Source of the DNA: an uncultured Bacteroidales bacterium
GTDB taxonomy: Bacteria; Bacteroidota; Bacteroidia; Bacteroidales; Muribaculaceae
Direction: 5' to 3'
DNA length: 64,000 bases
NCBI GenBank assembly: GCA_958418815.1
Contig: CATZGB010000007.1
Location: forward strand, 1-64,000
In this document: in pieces, positions 49,570-57,161 of the stretch
Layout: each line of letters begins with the position of its first letter
Position numbering within the stretch: position 1 is the first letter of the stretch
Notes under the pieces: generated by a model
Databases searched by the model: none
Seen by the model: the letters and a program-made list of their open reading frames with translations, nothing else
Told to the model about the DNA's origin: nothing
Program-made: the position numbers and the translations under genes

Positions 49570-50442
49570 ATGAAGAACTACCGACTTGTCATAGCCCTGG
49601 GGCTGCTCGCCTGCCCGTCGGCCATCACGGCCTTCGGCGCGGCGGCCCCGGGGGCTCCCCCCTCCCCGGAGGAGGAGCCCGCCCCGCTGACCCAGGATCC
49701 TCCGGTGCCTGTCCCCATACAGGAGCCTGAGGTACCGTTCCCGGCCCCGGACTCCCCTCCTGAGCCGGAAGAGCTGGGCCAGAGGGAACGTGACAGGTCG
49801 GTAGTACTCTTACCGGTCGACGACACCACCCCCGACGGACATTTCTCGCGCCTGTCAGAGGAGGATTTCCGCGAAGTGGCCGAGGAACTCGGCGTAGAGG
49901 TCGCGGCCATCAAGGCCGTGGTCGACATCGAGGCCGGCAAAGCCCACAAGGGGTTCTACCAGCCCGGCAAACCGATCATCAACTTCGACCTGTCGATGTA
50001 TCGCAAGTTCGCCCCAAAGCACGGTGTCTCGCTGACCTCGGCCAGGAAAAAAGCCCCGGTGATTTTCGCGCGCCCCGACACCCGCAAATACGGCTCCTAC
50101 CAGGCCGCGCAATACGCCCGGCTCGAGGCAGCCCGCGCCATCGACGACGCGTCGGCGCTGGAATCAGCCTTCTGGGGGATGTTCCAGATCGGGGGATTCA
50201 ACTGGAAGCTCTGCGGATGCTCCTCGGTCGAGGAATTCGTGGAGAAGATGAGCCGGTCAGAACGCGACCAGCTCGAACTGTTTGCCCGCCTCGTCACCAA
50301 CTGCGGGATGCTCAAGCCGCTGCAACAGAAGCAATGGCTCAAGTTCGCCCTCAAATACAACGGCCCCAGGGCCAAGTCGCGCGGCTACCACAAACGGATG
50401 GCCTCATCCTACGCGCGCCACAAGGCGCAGGAGCAGCAGTGA
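49570..50442 (+). CDS. Secreted N-acetylmuramidase (DUF3380)
   Basis: A 290-residue exported protein with a signal peptide (to about residue 24), a Pro/Glu-rich linker (about 25-75) and a C-terminal DUF3380 N-acetylmuramidase domain. The catalytic Glu is Glu121 in VDIEAGKAHKGFY; INFDLSMYRKFAP, AAQYARLEAARAIDDASALESAFWGMFQIGGFNW and NCGMLKPLQQKQWLKFALKYNGP are the other family blocks. DUF3380 proteins are best known as phage endolysins, but no phage genes are near and there is a signal peptide, so this is likely a chromosomal cell-wall hydrolase for growth or turnover. It follows pepD. Confidence 0.85.
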   Translation: MKNYRLVIALGLLACPSAITAFGAAAPGAPPSPEEEPAPLTQDPPVPVPIQEPEVPFPAPDSPPEPEELGQRERDRSVVLLPVDDTTPDGHFSRLSEEDFREVAEELGVEVAAIKAVVDIEAGKAHKGFYQPGKPIINFDLSMYRKFAPKHGVSLTSARKKAPVIFARPDTRKYGSYQAAQYARLEAARAIDDASALESAFWGMFQIGGFNWKLCGCSSVEEFVEKMSRSERDQLELFARLVTNCGMLKPLQQKQWLKFALKYNGPRAKSRGYHKRMASSYARHKAQEQQ

Positions 50443-50525
50443 CGTTCTCCGCCCCCTGTCAGCCGCCCGCTCTCCTTCCAATCCTTTCATCCTGTTGTCA
50501 TCACAATCTTCCTTATCAATAAGCA

Positions 50526-50879
50526 ATGACAGAATTCCTCGCCCAATACAACCTGACGGGCCTGCTCCTCGGCCTGTGCAGCTTCCTGATAATCGGCATC
50601 TGCCATCCGCTCGTAATCAAAGGTGAATACCACTTCGGCGTGCGCTGCTGGTGGGCCTTCCTCCTTGGGGGCATCATAGCCGGGGCCGCCTCGCTGGCCG
50701 TCACCGACTTCTTCTGGCAGACCCTGCTCGCGGTGGCCGCTTTCTCATGTTTCTGGAGCATCCTTGAGGTGTTTGAGCAACGCGAAAGGGTGCGCAAAGG
50801 CTGGTTCCCGGCCAACCCCCGCCGCTCCCCCCGGCCCAACGACGCTCCGGAGGAGAAACAGGCAGGGAAAGGGCAGTGA
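50526..50879 (+). CDS. DUF4491 family membrane protein
   Basis: A 117-residue inner-membrane protein with three hydrophobic segments (about 10-28, 38-62, 66-84). GLCSFLIIGICHPLVIKGEYHFG and CFWSILEVFEQRERVRKGWFPANP match the DUF4491 family found in many Bacteroidales and Firmicutes. The basic C-terminal tail faces the cytoplasm by the positive-inside rule. Function is unknown. The gene stands 83 bp after the muramidase gene and before the greA promoter. Confidence 0.85.
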   Translation: MTEFLAQYNLTGLLLGLCSFLIIGICHPLVIKGEYHFGVRCWWAFLLGGIIAGAASLAVTDFFWQTLLAVAAFSCFWSILEVFEQRERVRKGWFPANPRRSPRPNDAPEEKQAGKGQ

Positions 50880-50932
50880 AACGCCCCCTCTTCACCGCAC
50901 AACAATTATTTGGCCATGTCAGATTTTTAAGC

Positions 50933-50940
50933 TAACTTTG
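50933..50940 (+). promoter_or_regulatory. -7 box (TAACTTTG) of greA
   Basis: Exact TAnnTTTG match. It lies 180 bases upstream of the greA start, so the transcript should carry a long 5' leader. Confidence 0.8.
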
Positions 50941-51120
50941 CGGTGACAGTCCAAGACAAATTCAAATTGGGTCTCGCCCGTCGACAAGGGCGAGGCGCAT
51001 TGTTTTTGTTGCCAGCCTGGTGTTGACCGGCTGGAAGACGACAACTCAAACGATTTTATCCAAAGGCGGCCGCCACAGGCCGCTTAATTTTCATTGTAAA
51101 TCCTAAAAGTTCTAAATATC
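50941..51120 (+). ncRNA. Structured greA 5' leader with three hairpins
   Basis: Three stem-loops are visible between the promoter and greA. First: CTCGCCC/GGGCGAG (50973-50994), followed by a T-rich run ending near 51010. Second: GTTG-CCAGCC / GGCTGG...CAAC (51008-51045). Third: GCGGCC/GGCCGC (51066-51083), followed by TTAATTTT. The first and third look like intrinsic attenuators. In E. coli the greA leader yields the small RNA GraL; a similar role here is inference only. Confidence 0.6.
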
Positions 51121-51591
51121 ATGGCCTTGACCTACATGACCAAAGATGGCTACAAAAAGAAAATGGAGGAGATAGCCTACCTCGAAAGCGTGGAGCGTCC
51201 GCGCGTATCCGCAGCCATCGCCGAAGCCCGCGACAAGGGCGACCTCTCTGAAAACTCTGAATACGACGCTGCCAAGGAAGCCCAGGGCATGCTCGAGATG
51301 AAGATAGCCAAGCTCAAAGACCTCGTGGCCAACGCCCGCATCATCGACGAGAGCAAGCTCTCGACCGATGAGGTGGCCATAATGTCGAAGGTGAAGATGA
51401 AAAACGCCGCCAACGGCATGGAGGTGGAATACACCATCGTAGCCGACTCCGAGGCCAACCTCCGCGAGAAGAAAATCGGGGCCTCCACCCCCATCGCCAA
51501 GGGCCTGCTGGGCCACAAGAAAGGGGATGTGGTGGAAATCAAGGTTCCCGCCGGGACAATGAAATTCGAGATCCAGGAAATCTCGTTCTGA
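51121..51591 (+). CDS. greA: Transcription elongation factor GreA
   Basis: A 156-residue factor that enters the RNA polymerase secondary channel and stimulates cleavage of backtracked RNA. The N-terminal coiled coil runs to about residue 78 and has the tip acidic/charged motif GDLSENSEYDAAKEAQG; the C-terminal FKBP-like domain contains VEYTIVADSEANL and IGASTPIAKGLLGHKKGDVVEI. Length is standard. It opens a tightly spaced run (HIT, thioredoxin-like, glycosyltransferase, FHA-protease; gaps of 19-26 bp). Confidence 0.97.
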   Translation: MALTYMTKDGYKKKMEEIAYLESVERPRVSAAIAEARDKGDLSENSEYDAAKEAQGMLEMKIAKLKDLVANARIIDESKLSTDEVAIMSKVKMKNAANGMEVEYTIVADSEANLREKKIGASTPIAKGLLGHKKGDVVEIKVPAGTMKFEIQEISF

Positions 51592-51617
51592 CCCACAACC
51601 CATCACCGACAGAAAAA

Positions 51618-52013
51618 ATGGCAACGATATTCTCACGCATAGCCGCCGGGGAAATCCCCTCATACAAGGTGGCCGAGGACAAAGACCACTTCGCCTTCCT
51701 CGACATCAACCCCGTCCATCCGGGCCACGTGCTGGTCATCCCCCGCAAGGAGACCGACTACATCTTCGACCTCTCCGACGAGGAATACAGCTCCCTGATG
51801 TTGTTTGCCAAACGTGTGGCCAAGGCCATCCGCAAGGCCATCCCGTGCAAGAAGGTCGGAGTGACCGTCATCGGGCTGGATGTCAACCATGTCCATGTCC
51901 ACCTGGTGCCGATGGAGACAGGAGCCGACATGAACTTCTGCGCCCCTAAGCTCACCCTCCCCGCCGAGGAGATGGAGAGCATTGCCGCGAAGATAGCCGC
52001 CGAGTTTGAATAA
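51618..52013 (+). CDS. HIT-family nucleotide hydrolase
   Basis: A 131-residue histidine-triad protein of the HINT/Hit-like branch. The triad is in VNHVHVHLVPM (His-x-His-x-His), with the N-terminal IFSRIAAGEIPSYKVAED and the GHVLVIPRKETDYIFDL segments typical of the branch. It hydrolyses nucleotide-phosphoramidates or dinucleoside polyphosphates in vitro; the physiological substrate is uncertain. It lies 26 bp after greA and 19 bp before the next gene, a gene pair (greA-HIT) that I regard as typical of Bacteroidota. Confidence 0.94.
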   Translation: MATIFSRIAAGEIPSYKVAEDKDHFAFLDINPVHPGHVLVIPRKETDYIFDLSDEEYSSLMLFAKRVAKAIRKAIPCKKVGVTVIGLDVNHVHVHLVPMETGADMNFCAPKLTLPAEEMESIAAKIAAEFE

Positions 52014-52032
52014 CCAATCCTCACCCCCGACT

Positions 52033-53154
52033 ATGAAACTGTCAAGAATCCTCCTCTCATCCCGCCTGGCGATGGCCGCCCCGCTCGCAGCCGCGCTTCT
52101 GCTGGCCGGATGCTCCCAGACGAAATGGAGCGCCGAAGGCACCATCGCCGGAGCCTCTGGCAAGGACATCGTGATCGAGGCCCCCAACGCCGCCGGAAAC
52201 TGGTATCCGCTCGACACCGTCACTGCCGACAAAAACGGCTCGTTCAAGGTCTCCGGCCTCCCGTTCGGCCACCCCGAACTGCTGCGTCTCACCATCGGCG
52301 GGCAGTCGGCCTACTTCCCCATCGACTCAATCGAGACGGTGACCATCGAGGCCGATGCCGCCAACCTCCAGGCTTCCACACGCCTCTCAGGCTCCGGGTC
52401 GGCCGAGAAGATGCAGGAGGTCAACGACCTCATCGCCAAAGTCACGAAGGCCGACGGAGAGAACGCCGCCGCGTTTGACCCCGACCTGAAACGCAACCTG
52501 GCCGAGGTGATACTCCGCGATCCCGCCGACATCGTCGCCTACTACCTGATTTTCCACCGCGTGGGCGACACGCTGATTTTCTCACCCGAAGAGAAAAGCG
52601 ACCTCCGCATCATCGGGGCCGTGGCCAACGCCTACACCCAGCACCGCCCCTCTGACCCGCGCACCGCGCTGCTGAAAGACATCTACCTGTCGAACCGCAA
52701 GGCCGGCATGTCGCCGTCGGCGCCCACCGACACGATTGTGGCCCGCGAGATGCAATTTCCAGAAATCGACCTCATGGATGAGAAAGGGGTTGCCCACAAG
52801 CTGTCTGACGTAGCTTCGTCGGGCAAAGTGGTCATACTCTGCTTCACCGCCTACACCGCCCAAGGCTCGCAGGCCCTCAACGTGGAGCTGAACAAGGTAT
52901 ATTCCGCCCACAAGGCCCAGGGGCTCGAAATCTACCAGGTCGGACTCGACGACGACGAGTTCCAGTGGAAGGAGTCGGCCCGCAACCTCCCCTGGATCAC
53001 AGTCTACAACTCACCCCGCAACGGCGCGGAGGCCCTCATCGACTACAACATCTCCACCCTCCCGGCGATTTTCATCATCAACCGCAACGGCGACCTCGTG
53101 GAGCGCGTCGAGACCCTCAACAGGCTTGACTCCACCGTCAGCCGCTATCTCTGA
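52033..53154 (+). CDS. Thioredoxin-like lipoprotein lacking CxxC
   Basis: A 373-residue exported lipoprotein. The ATG at 52033 gives a signal with lipobox LLAGC (Cys near residue 27). A DUF4369-like beta domain follows (about 32-125; WSAEGTIAGASGKDIVIE, YPLDTVTADKNGSFKVSG), a helical middle, then a TlpA-like thioredoxin fold (about 245-373; MDEKGVAHKLSDVASSGKVVILCFTAY). Where TlpA proteins have WCGPC this protein has TAQGS, so it cannot do thiol-disulphide exchange. The cis-Pro loop (TLPAIFIINRNGDLV) is kept. A binding or structural role is inferred. It sits in the greA run. Confidence 0.85.
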   Translation: MKLSRILLSSRLAMAAPLAAALLLAGCSQTKWSAEGTIAGASGKDIVIEAPNAAGNWYPLDTVTADKNGSFKVSGLPFGHPELLRLTIGGQSAYFPIDSIETVTIEADAANLQASTRLSGSGSAEKMQEVNDLIAKVTKADGENAAAFDPDLKRNLAEVILRDPADIVAYYLIFHRVGDTLIFSPEEKSDLRIIGAVANAYTQHRPSDPRTALLKDIYLSNRKAGMSPSAPTDTIVAREMQFPEIDLMDEKGVAHKLSDVASSGKVVILCFTAYTAQGSQALNVELNKVYSAHKAQGLEIYQVGLDDDEFQWKESARNLPWITVYNSPRNGAEALIDYNISTLPAIFIINRNGDLVERVETLNRLDSTVSRYL

Positions 53155-53175
53155 CACCCCCAAATCCACGGCCTG

Positions 53176-54303
53176 ATGAGAATCCTGCTGATGGGCGACG
53201 CAAGCAACTTCCACCGCACCCTGGCGACTGGGCTGCGGCGACTGGGCTGCGACGTCACTGTGGCCTCGTCGGGCAGCGGATTCATGCAGACCTACCGCGA
53301 CATAGACCTCCGGCGTCCCTTTCCAGGGAAAGCCGGGGGTCTCGCGCTATGGGCGAGGCTCAACGGGCCGCTGCGCCGTCGACTCAAAGGCTACGACGTG
53401 GTCAGCGTCGCCAACCCGGTGTTTGTCGACCTCAAGCCCGGCAGGGTCAGGCAGGTGTTCCACAGGCTCAAGCGAGACAACGGCGCGGTGTTCCTCACCG
53501 CCCTTGCCACCGACCTCCTCTACATCGAGGAATGCCTCGATCCCGGCAGTCAGATGCGGTACAACGAATTCCGCATCGGCGACCGCCCCGCTCCATACGC
53601 CCTGCGGCATCCTGAGATCATACCCGCGTGGCAGACCCCTCCGCTCAGCGACTGGTGCGAAGAGTTCTACGCCGGGATTGACGGGGCCGTCAGCGCACTT
53701 TACGAATACCATCTGGCTTTGGCGCGCCGCCTGCCCGCCGACAAGACCGCTTACGGCGGCATACCCATCGACACCTGCTCCCTTGCCCCTGTCGACCTCC
53801 CGGAATCGCCCCAACCGGTAAGGATAATGCTCGGACGCCACCGCGGACGTATGGAGGAGAAGGGCACCGATCTGCTCGAGACGGCAGCCAGACGCGCCAT
53901 CGACAGCAATCCCGGGAAAGGGGAACTGGTCATAGTGGAGAACCGTCCCTACGACGAGTATCTGTCGCTGATGAGGAGCGCCCACCTGGTAGTAGACCAG
54001 GCTTACAGCCACACCCCGGCCACCAACGCGCTGCTGTCGATGGCCTACGGAATACCGACCGTCTCGGGGGGCGAACCTGGTTTCTACGACTTCATCGGCG
54101 AGCCCGACACCCCCCTGCGCCGCCCAGTCATCAACTCCCCGGTCGACCTTGACGGGATGACAGCAATGTTTGACCACATCCTCACACACCCCGAGGAATT
54201 GCGTCCCCTCGGACAAGCCTCACGCGATTTCGTGATGCGCAACAACGAATGCTCCGTTGTCGCGCGACGTTTCCTCTCATTCTGGCAGTCACGCCTGAAA
54301 TAA
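53176..54303 (+). CDS. Glycosyltransferase (GT4-like, GT-B fold)
   Basis: A 375-residue cytoplasmic GT-B protein. The N-terminal Rossmann half starts MRILLMGDASNFHRTLATGLRRLG; the C-terminal nucleotide-sugar half includes VRIMLGRHRGRMEEKGTDLL, ELVIVENRPYDEYLSLM and the GT4-type acidic loop SHTPATNALLSMAYGIPTVSGGEPGFYDFI. Donor and acceptor cannot be read from sequence; no other capsule or O-antigen genes are nearby. It lies 21 bp after the thioredoxin-like gene and 24 bp before the FHA-protease gene, suggesting cotranscription. Confidence 0.85.
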   Translation: MRILLMGDASNFHRTLATGLRRLGCDVTVASSGSGFMQTYRDIDLRRPFPGKAGGLALWARLNGPLRRRLKGYDVVSVANPVFVDLKPGRVRQVFHRLKRDNGAVFLTALATDLLYIEECLDPGSQMRYNEFRIGDRPAPYALRHPEIIPAWQTPPLSDWCEEFYAGIDGAVSALYEYHLALARRLPADKTAYGGIPIDTCSLAPVDLPESPQPVRIMLGRHRGRMEEKGTDLLETAARRAIDSNPGKGELVIVENRPYDEYLSLMRSAHLVVDQAYSHTPATNALLSMAYGIPTVSGGEPGFYDFIGEPDTPLRRPVINSPVDLDGMTAMFDHILTHPEELRPLGQASRDFVMRNNECSVVARRFLSFWQSRLK

Positions 54304-54327
54304 CAAGCCACTCCAACCTGCTCTCTT

Positions 54328-55713
54328 ATGTCCTCTCTGACCTATTATATTGAATACCACTACGCCGGAAGACTCCACCCGTTCGGCTTCCGGCTCCCGG
54401 TGAATGACGATGTGGCACTGCTTGGCCGCGACCCGCAGGCCACGGTGCGCTTCTATGACGACACCCCTACCGTCAGCCGCCGCCACGCCCTCATCCGCCG
54501 CCAGAACGGGCAATACATCCTCGAACCACTTTCGCCGACAAACTCCACCCTGCTCAACGGGCAACGGATTTTCCGCCCGACAGTGTTGCGCAGCGGCGAC
54601 GAGATAAGGCTGTCGACCGACGGGCCGCGTCTCGGGGTGATATTCCCCTCCGAGCCCCTCAGGCGATTCCAATCAGCCGCCCCTGCCCCCAGAGCCGCCA
54701 ACCCGCCGCGACAGTCCAAAAGCGCCCTGCTCTGGTTCGTGGCCATACTGGCCGCCGCGGCCATCGGTTTCGGAGTCTGGAAAATCGCGGAACTCACTTC
54801 AGCCAACCGCCGTCTCGACGAGATTGTGGCGCGTCAGGCCGCCAGCCAGACTGAGCCGCAGCAATCCTCCACCGGTAATCCTGCCGCGGATAACGGCGGC
54901 GCGGGGAGAGTGACATCAACATCTTCCCCCTCCCCTGTCGCAGGCGGGTCGCCATCCGAGGCCGCGATGAAAGAGGCCGACAAAAGCGTCTACTACGTGA
55001 TGGCCCTCGGATTTGAGGTGACCACCCCTTACGGCCAACGCTACGAAATCAAATGCGGCAACGGCTCAGGGCAGATTCCCGGATGGTCAGGCACCGGATT
55101 CCTCCTCTCCGACGGCCGTTTCGTCACGGCGCGGCATGTCGTAGAGCCATGGTATTTCCTCGACGGAGGCGACACCAGCCGCGAGATGCTCTCGCTCAAC
55201 ATCCTGGCGAGCAACGGAGGGAAGGTGGTGGCCCGTTTCGGCGCGGTCTCATCGACCGGAGACCAGATATTGTTCTCATCAAGCGACTGCCAGACAGACC
55301 GCGGCGGCGACCAGCTGAGGCGCACACGCTCAGGCGAGCTTGTGGCGGTGGCCCCGACGGGAGCGCGTGACTTCGCCACTGTCGGTACGGGGCGCGCCGG
55401 CGGACTGCCATTCAGCCCGGAAGCATCGCGCACCCTGAGCCGTGGCACCAAACTGACTGTGCTGAGCTTTCCCCTCGGCCTTGGAGCCAACTCATACAAT
55501 GACATAAACCCTGTCTACGGATCGGCCACCGTGGCCGCCGACGGCCTCCAGGAGGGCATGATACTCACCACCGAGACGACCTACGAGAAAGGCTCGTCGG
55601 GAGGGCCGGTGTTCATCACCGACTCATCCGGACAGCTCGTGGTGGTCGGCATCACCTCGGCCATCGCAGGCCGCTCCACCGGGTTCATCGAGCCAATCTC
55701 CTCGATACATTAA
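54328..55713 (+). CDS. FHA-domain, membrane-anchored trypsin-like protease
   Basis: A 461-residue protein with an unusual layout. Residues 1-107 form an FHA phosphothreonine-binding domain (GR at 33-34, SRRH 50-53, NSTLLNG around 72-78) with no signal peptide, so cytoplasmic. One membrane segment (about 133-151) follows, then a Ser/Thr/Pro-rich linker and a trypsin-like domain outside the inner membrane with His270 (VTARHVVEP), probable Asp348 (ARDFATV) and Ser424 (GSSGGPV). It could pass an internal phospho-Thr signal to periplasmic proteolysis. No Ser/Thr kinase is visible in this window. Last gene of the greA run; a strong terminator follows. Confidence 0.9.
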   Translation: MSSLTYYIEYHYAGRLHPFGFRLPVNDDVALLGRDPQATVRFYDDTPTVSRRHALIRRQNGQYILEPLSPTNSTLLNGQRIFRPTVLRSGDEIRLSTDGPRLGVIFPSEPLRRFQSAAPAPRAANPPRQSKSALLWFVAILAAAAIGFGVWKIAELTSANRRLDEIVARQAASQTEPQQSSTGNPAADNGGAGRVTSTSSPSPVAGGSPSEAAMKEADKSVYYVMALGFEVTTPYGQRYEIKCGNGSGQIPGWSGTGFLLSDGRFVTARHVVEPWYFLDGGDTSREMLSLNILASNGGKVVARFGAVSSTGDQILFSSSDCQTDRGGDQLRRTRSGELVAVAPTGARDFATVGTGRAGGLPFSPEASRTLSRGTKLTVLSFPLGLGANSYNDINPVYGSATVAADGLQEGMILTTETTYEKGSSGGPVFITDSSGQLVVVGITSAIAGRSTGFIEPISSIH

Positions 55714-55753
55714 TCCATGCATCCCCGGCCAACCCCGTAACCTCAGGCACAAA

Positions 55754-55787
55754 CGGCCCCGCATCCGTCAGTCAGGATGCGGGGCCG
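55754..55787 (+). terminator. Terminator after the FHA-protease gene
   Basis: A 13-bp perfect stem CGGCCCCGCATCC (55754-55766) / GGATGCGGGGCCG (55775-55787), 8-base loop, then ATTATTTG. It lies between convergent genes and can act in both directions. Confidence 0.85.
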
Positions 55788-55838
55788 ATTATTTGTCTGA
55801 ACTCCGGCGAGACAGCACACACGCGTGTGCCGCCGTGG

Positions 55839-57125
55839 TCAGAGTGAGTAGAATGCGGTGAAAGCGTCGATTATCGAAAGGTGGTCGGCCACGGCCGCAG
55901 TCTCGCGGCATGAATGCATGGCCCACTGGGGCGCGCCCATGTCGACACCGTCAAGCTCAATCTGGGATGTCAGGATGTTGCCCAGGGTGGAGCCGCCCGG
56001 GGTGTCGCTGTGGTTGACAAACACCTGGCAGGCGACATCAGCCCGCTCGCATATGCCACGGAACACCGCCGCCGACCTCGCGTCGGTCATATACTTGCAG
56101 TTGGCGTTGATTTTAACCACCGGGCCGTCGCCGGGGACAGGATGGTTGGTGGGATCCTGCTTCGACGGATAGTTGGGGTGGAGGGCATGGCCGTTGTCGG
56201 CCGACACCATGAAGGAGTTGGCCACAGCGCGGGAATATGTCTCGAAATCGCCACACAGACGCTGGAAAATCCCTCTCAGAATCGGCGAGGCAGCCCCCTG
56301 CTTGGTGCCCGAGCCGGTCTCCTCGTTGTCGAATATGGCCATCACCCGGGTCATCGCGTCGGGCTGCCGCGACTCCGCCGAAGCGGTAAGGGCCGTGACA
56401 GCCGCGTGGGCCATCTCCAGGTCGTCGATACGGCCCGAGGATATGAATTCCTCGTTAAGCCCGAAGAGACATGCCGGAGTGGTGTCGTAAAGCGTCAGGT
56501 CAAAGTCGAGAATCTCCTCCGGGGCCACACCCAGCTCGGTGGCGACCATGCGGGTGAGCAACCCTTTCCCCTCCTCTTTCGAGGCGACGCGTCCCAGCAC
56601 CGGGAGCATGTCGCGCTGCTTCGACAGGGGGTTGCCGTCATTGACCGAGCGGTTGTAATGGATGGCCAGGTGGGGGATAGTAAGCAACGGACGGTAGAAA
56701 TTGACAAAGCGTGTGACGGGACGCAACGGCGACTCGCCGCGAAGGATCACGCGGCCTGATATCGACAGCGGACGGTCAAACCATGTGTAAAGTATCGGGC
56801 CGCCGTAGACCTCGGTGTTGAGCGTCACCACGCCCCCCTCGTTGACTATCTCGGCGTTGGGCTTGATGCGGAAACCGGGGGAGTCGGAATGGGCGGATAT
56901 GACCTTGAATCCCGCCGCCGGGTCTTCCCCGACGATGAAGGCGAACACCGCCGATGAGTTCTTTACCACATAGCGGCGGTCGCCCGGTTTCAGGCTCCAT
57001 CTGTCAGCCATGTCAAGGGGTGTGAACCCTGCCCTGTCGAGGCGGTCGGTGAGATTCTTCACCGCAAGGAAATTGCAGGGTGATTCATTGAGGAACTTCA
57101 GCAGGTCGGCGGTCTGGGGTTTCAT
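55839..57125 (-). CDS. M18-family aminopeptidase
   Basis: A 428-residue cytosolic zinc aminopeptidase (aspartyl aminopeptidase-like). The metal-site segments are AHSDSPGFRIKP, FDNEETGSGTKQGA and a C-terminal SCRETAAVADH; the substrate region includes SADNGHALHPNYPSKQDP. I chose MKPQTADLLKFLNESPCNFLAVKNL as start because the family begins there; an upstream in-frame ATG at 57155 adds ten residues (TTLNQTTP) and would lie 6 bp from the preceding stop. Last gene of the minus-strand isomerase-OstA-aminopeptidase run. Confidence 0.9.
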   Translation of the reverse strand: MKPQTADLLKFLNESPCNFLAVKNLTDRLDRAGFTPLDMADRWSLKPGDRRYVVKNSSAVFAFIVGEDPAAGFKVISAHSDSPGFRIKPNAEIVNEGGVVTLNTEVYGGPILYTWFDRPLSISGRVILRGESPLRPVTRFVNFYRPLLTIPHLAIHYNRSVNDGNPLSKQRDMLPVLGRVASKEEGKGLLTRMVATELGVAPEEILDFDLTLYDTTPACLFGLNEEFISSGRIDDLEMAHAAVTALTASAESRQPDAMTRVMAIFDNEETGSGTKQGAASPILRGIFQRLCGDFETYSRAVANSFMVSADNGHALHPNYPSKQDPTNHPVPGDGPVVKINANCKYMTDARSAAVFRGICERADVACQVFVNHSDTPGGSTLGNILTSQIELDGVDMGAPQWAMHSCRETAAVADHLSIIDAFTAFYSL

Positions 57126-57161
57126 AGGGGTTGTCTGATTTAAGGTGGTTGGCAATATCTG

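Noticed and set aside
49570..50442. Prophage lysis module
   Set aside because: Only the muramidase domain hints at phage; there is no holin, structural or integrase gene nearby, and the protein has its own signal peptide.
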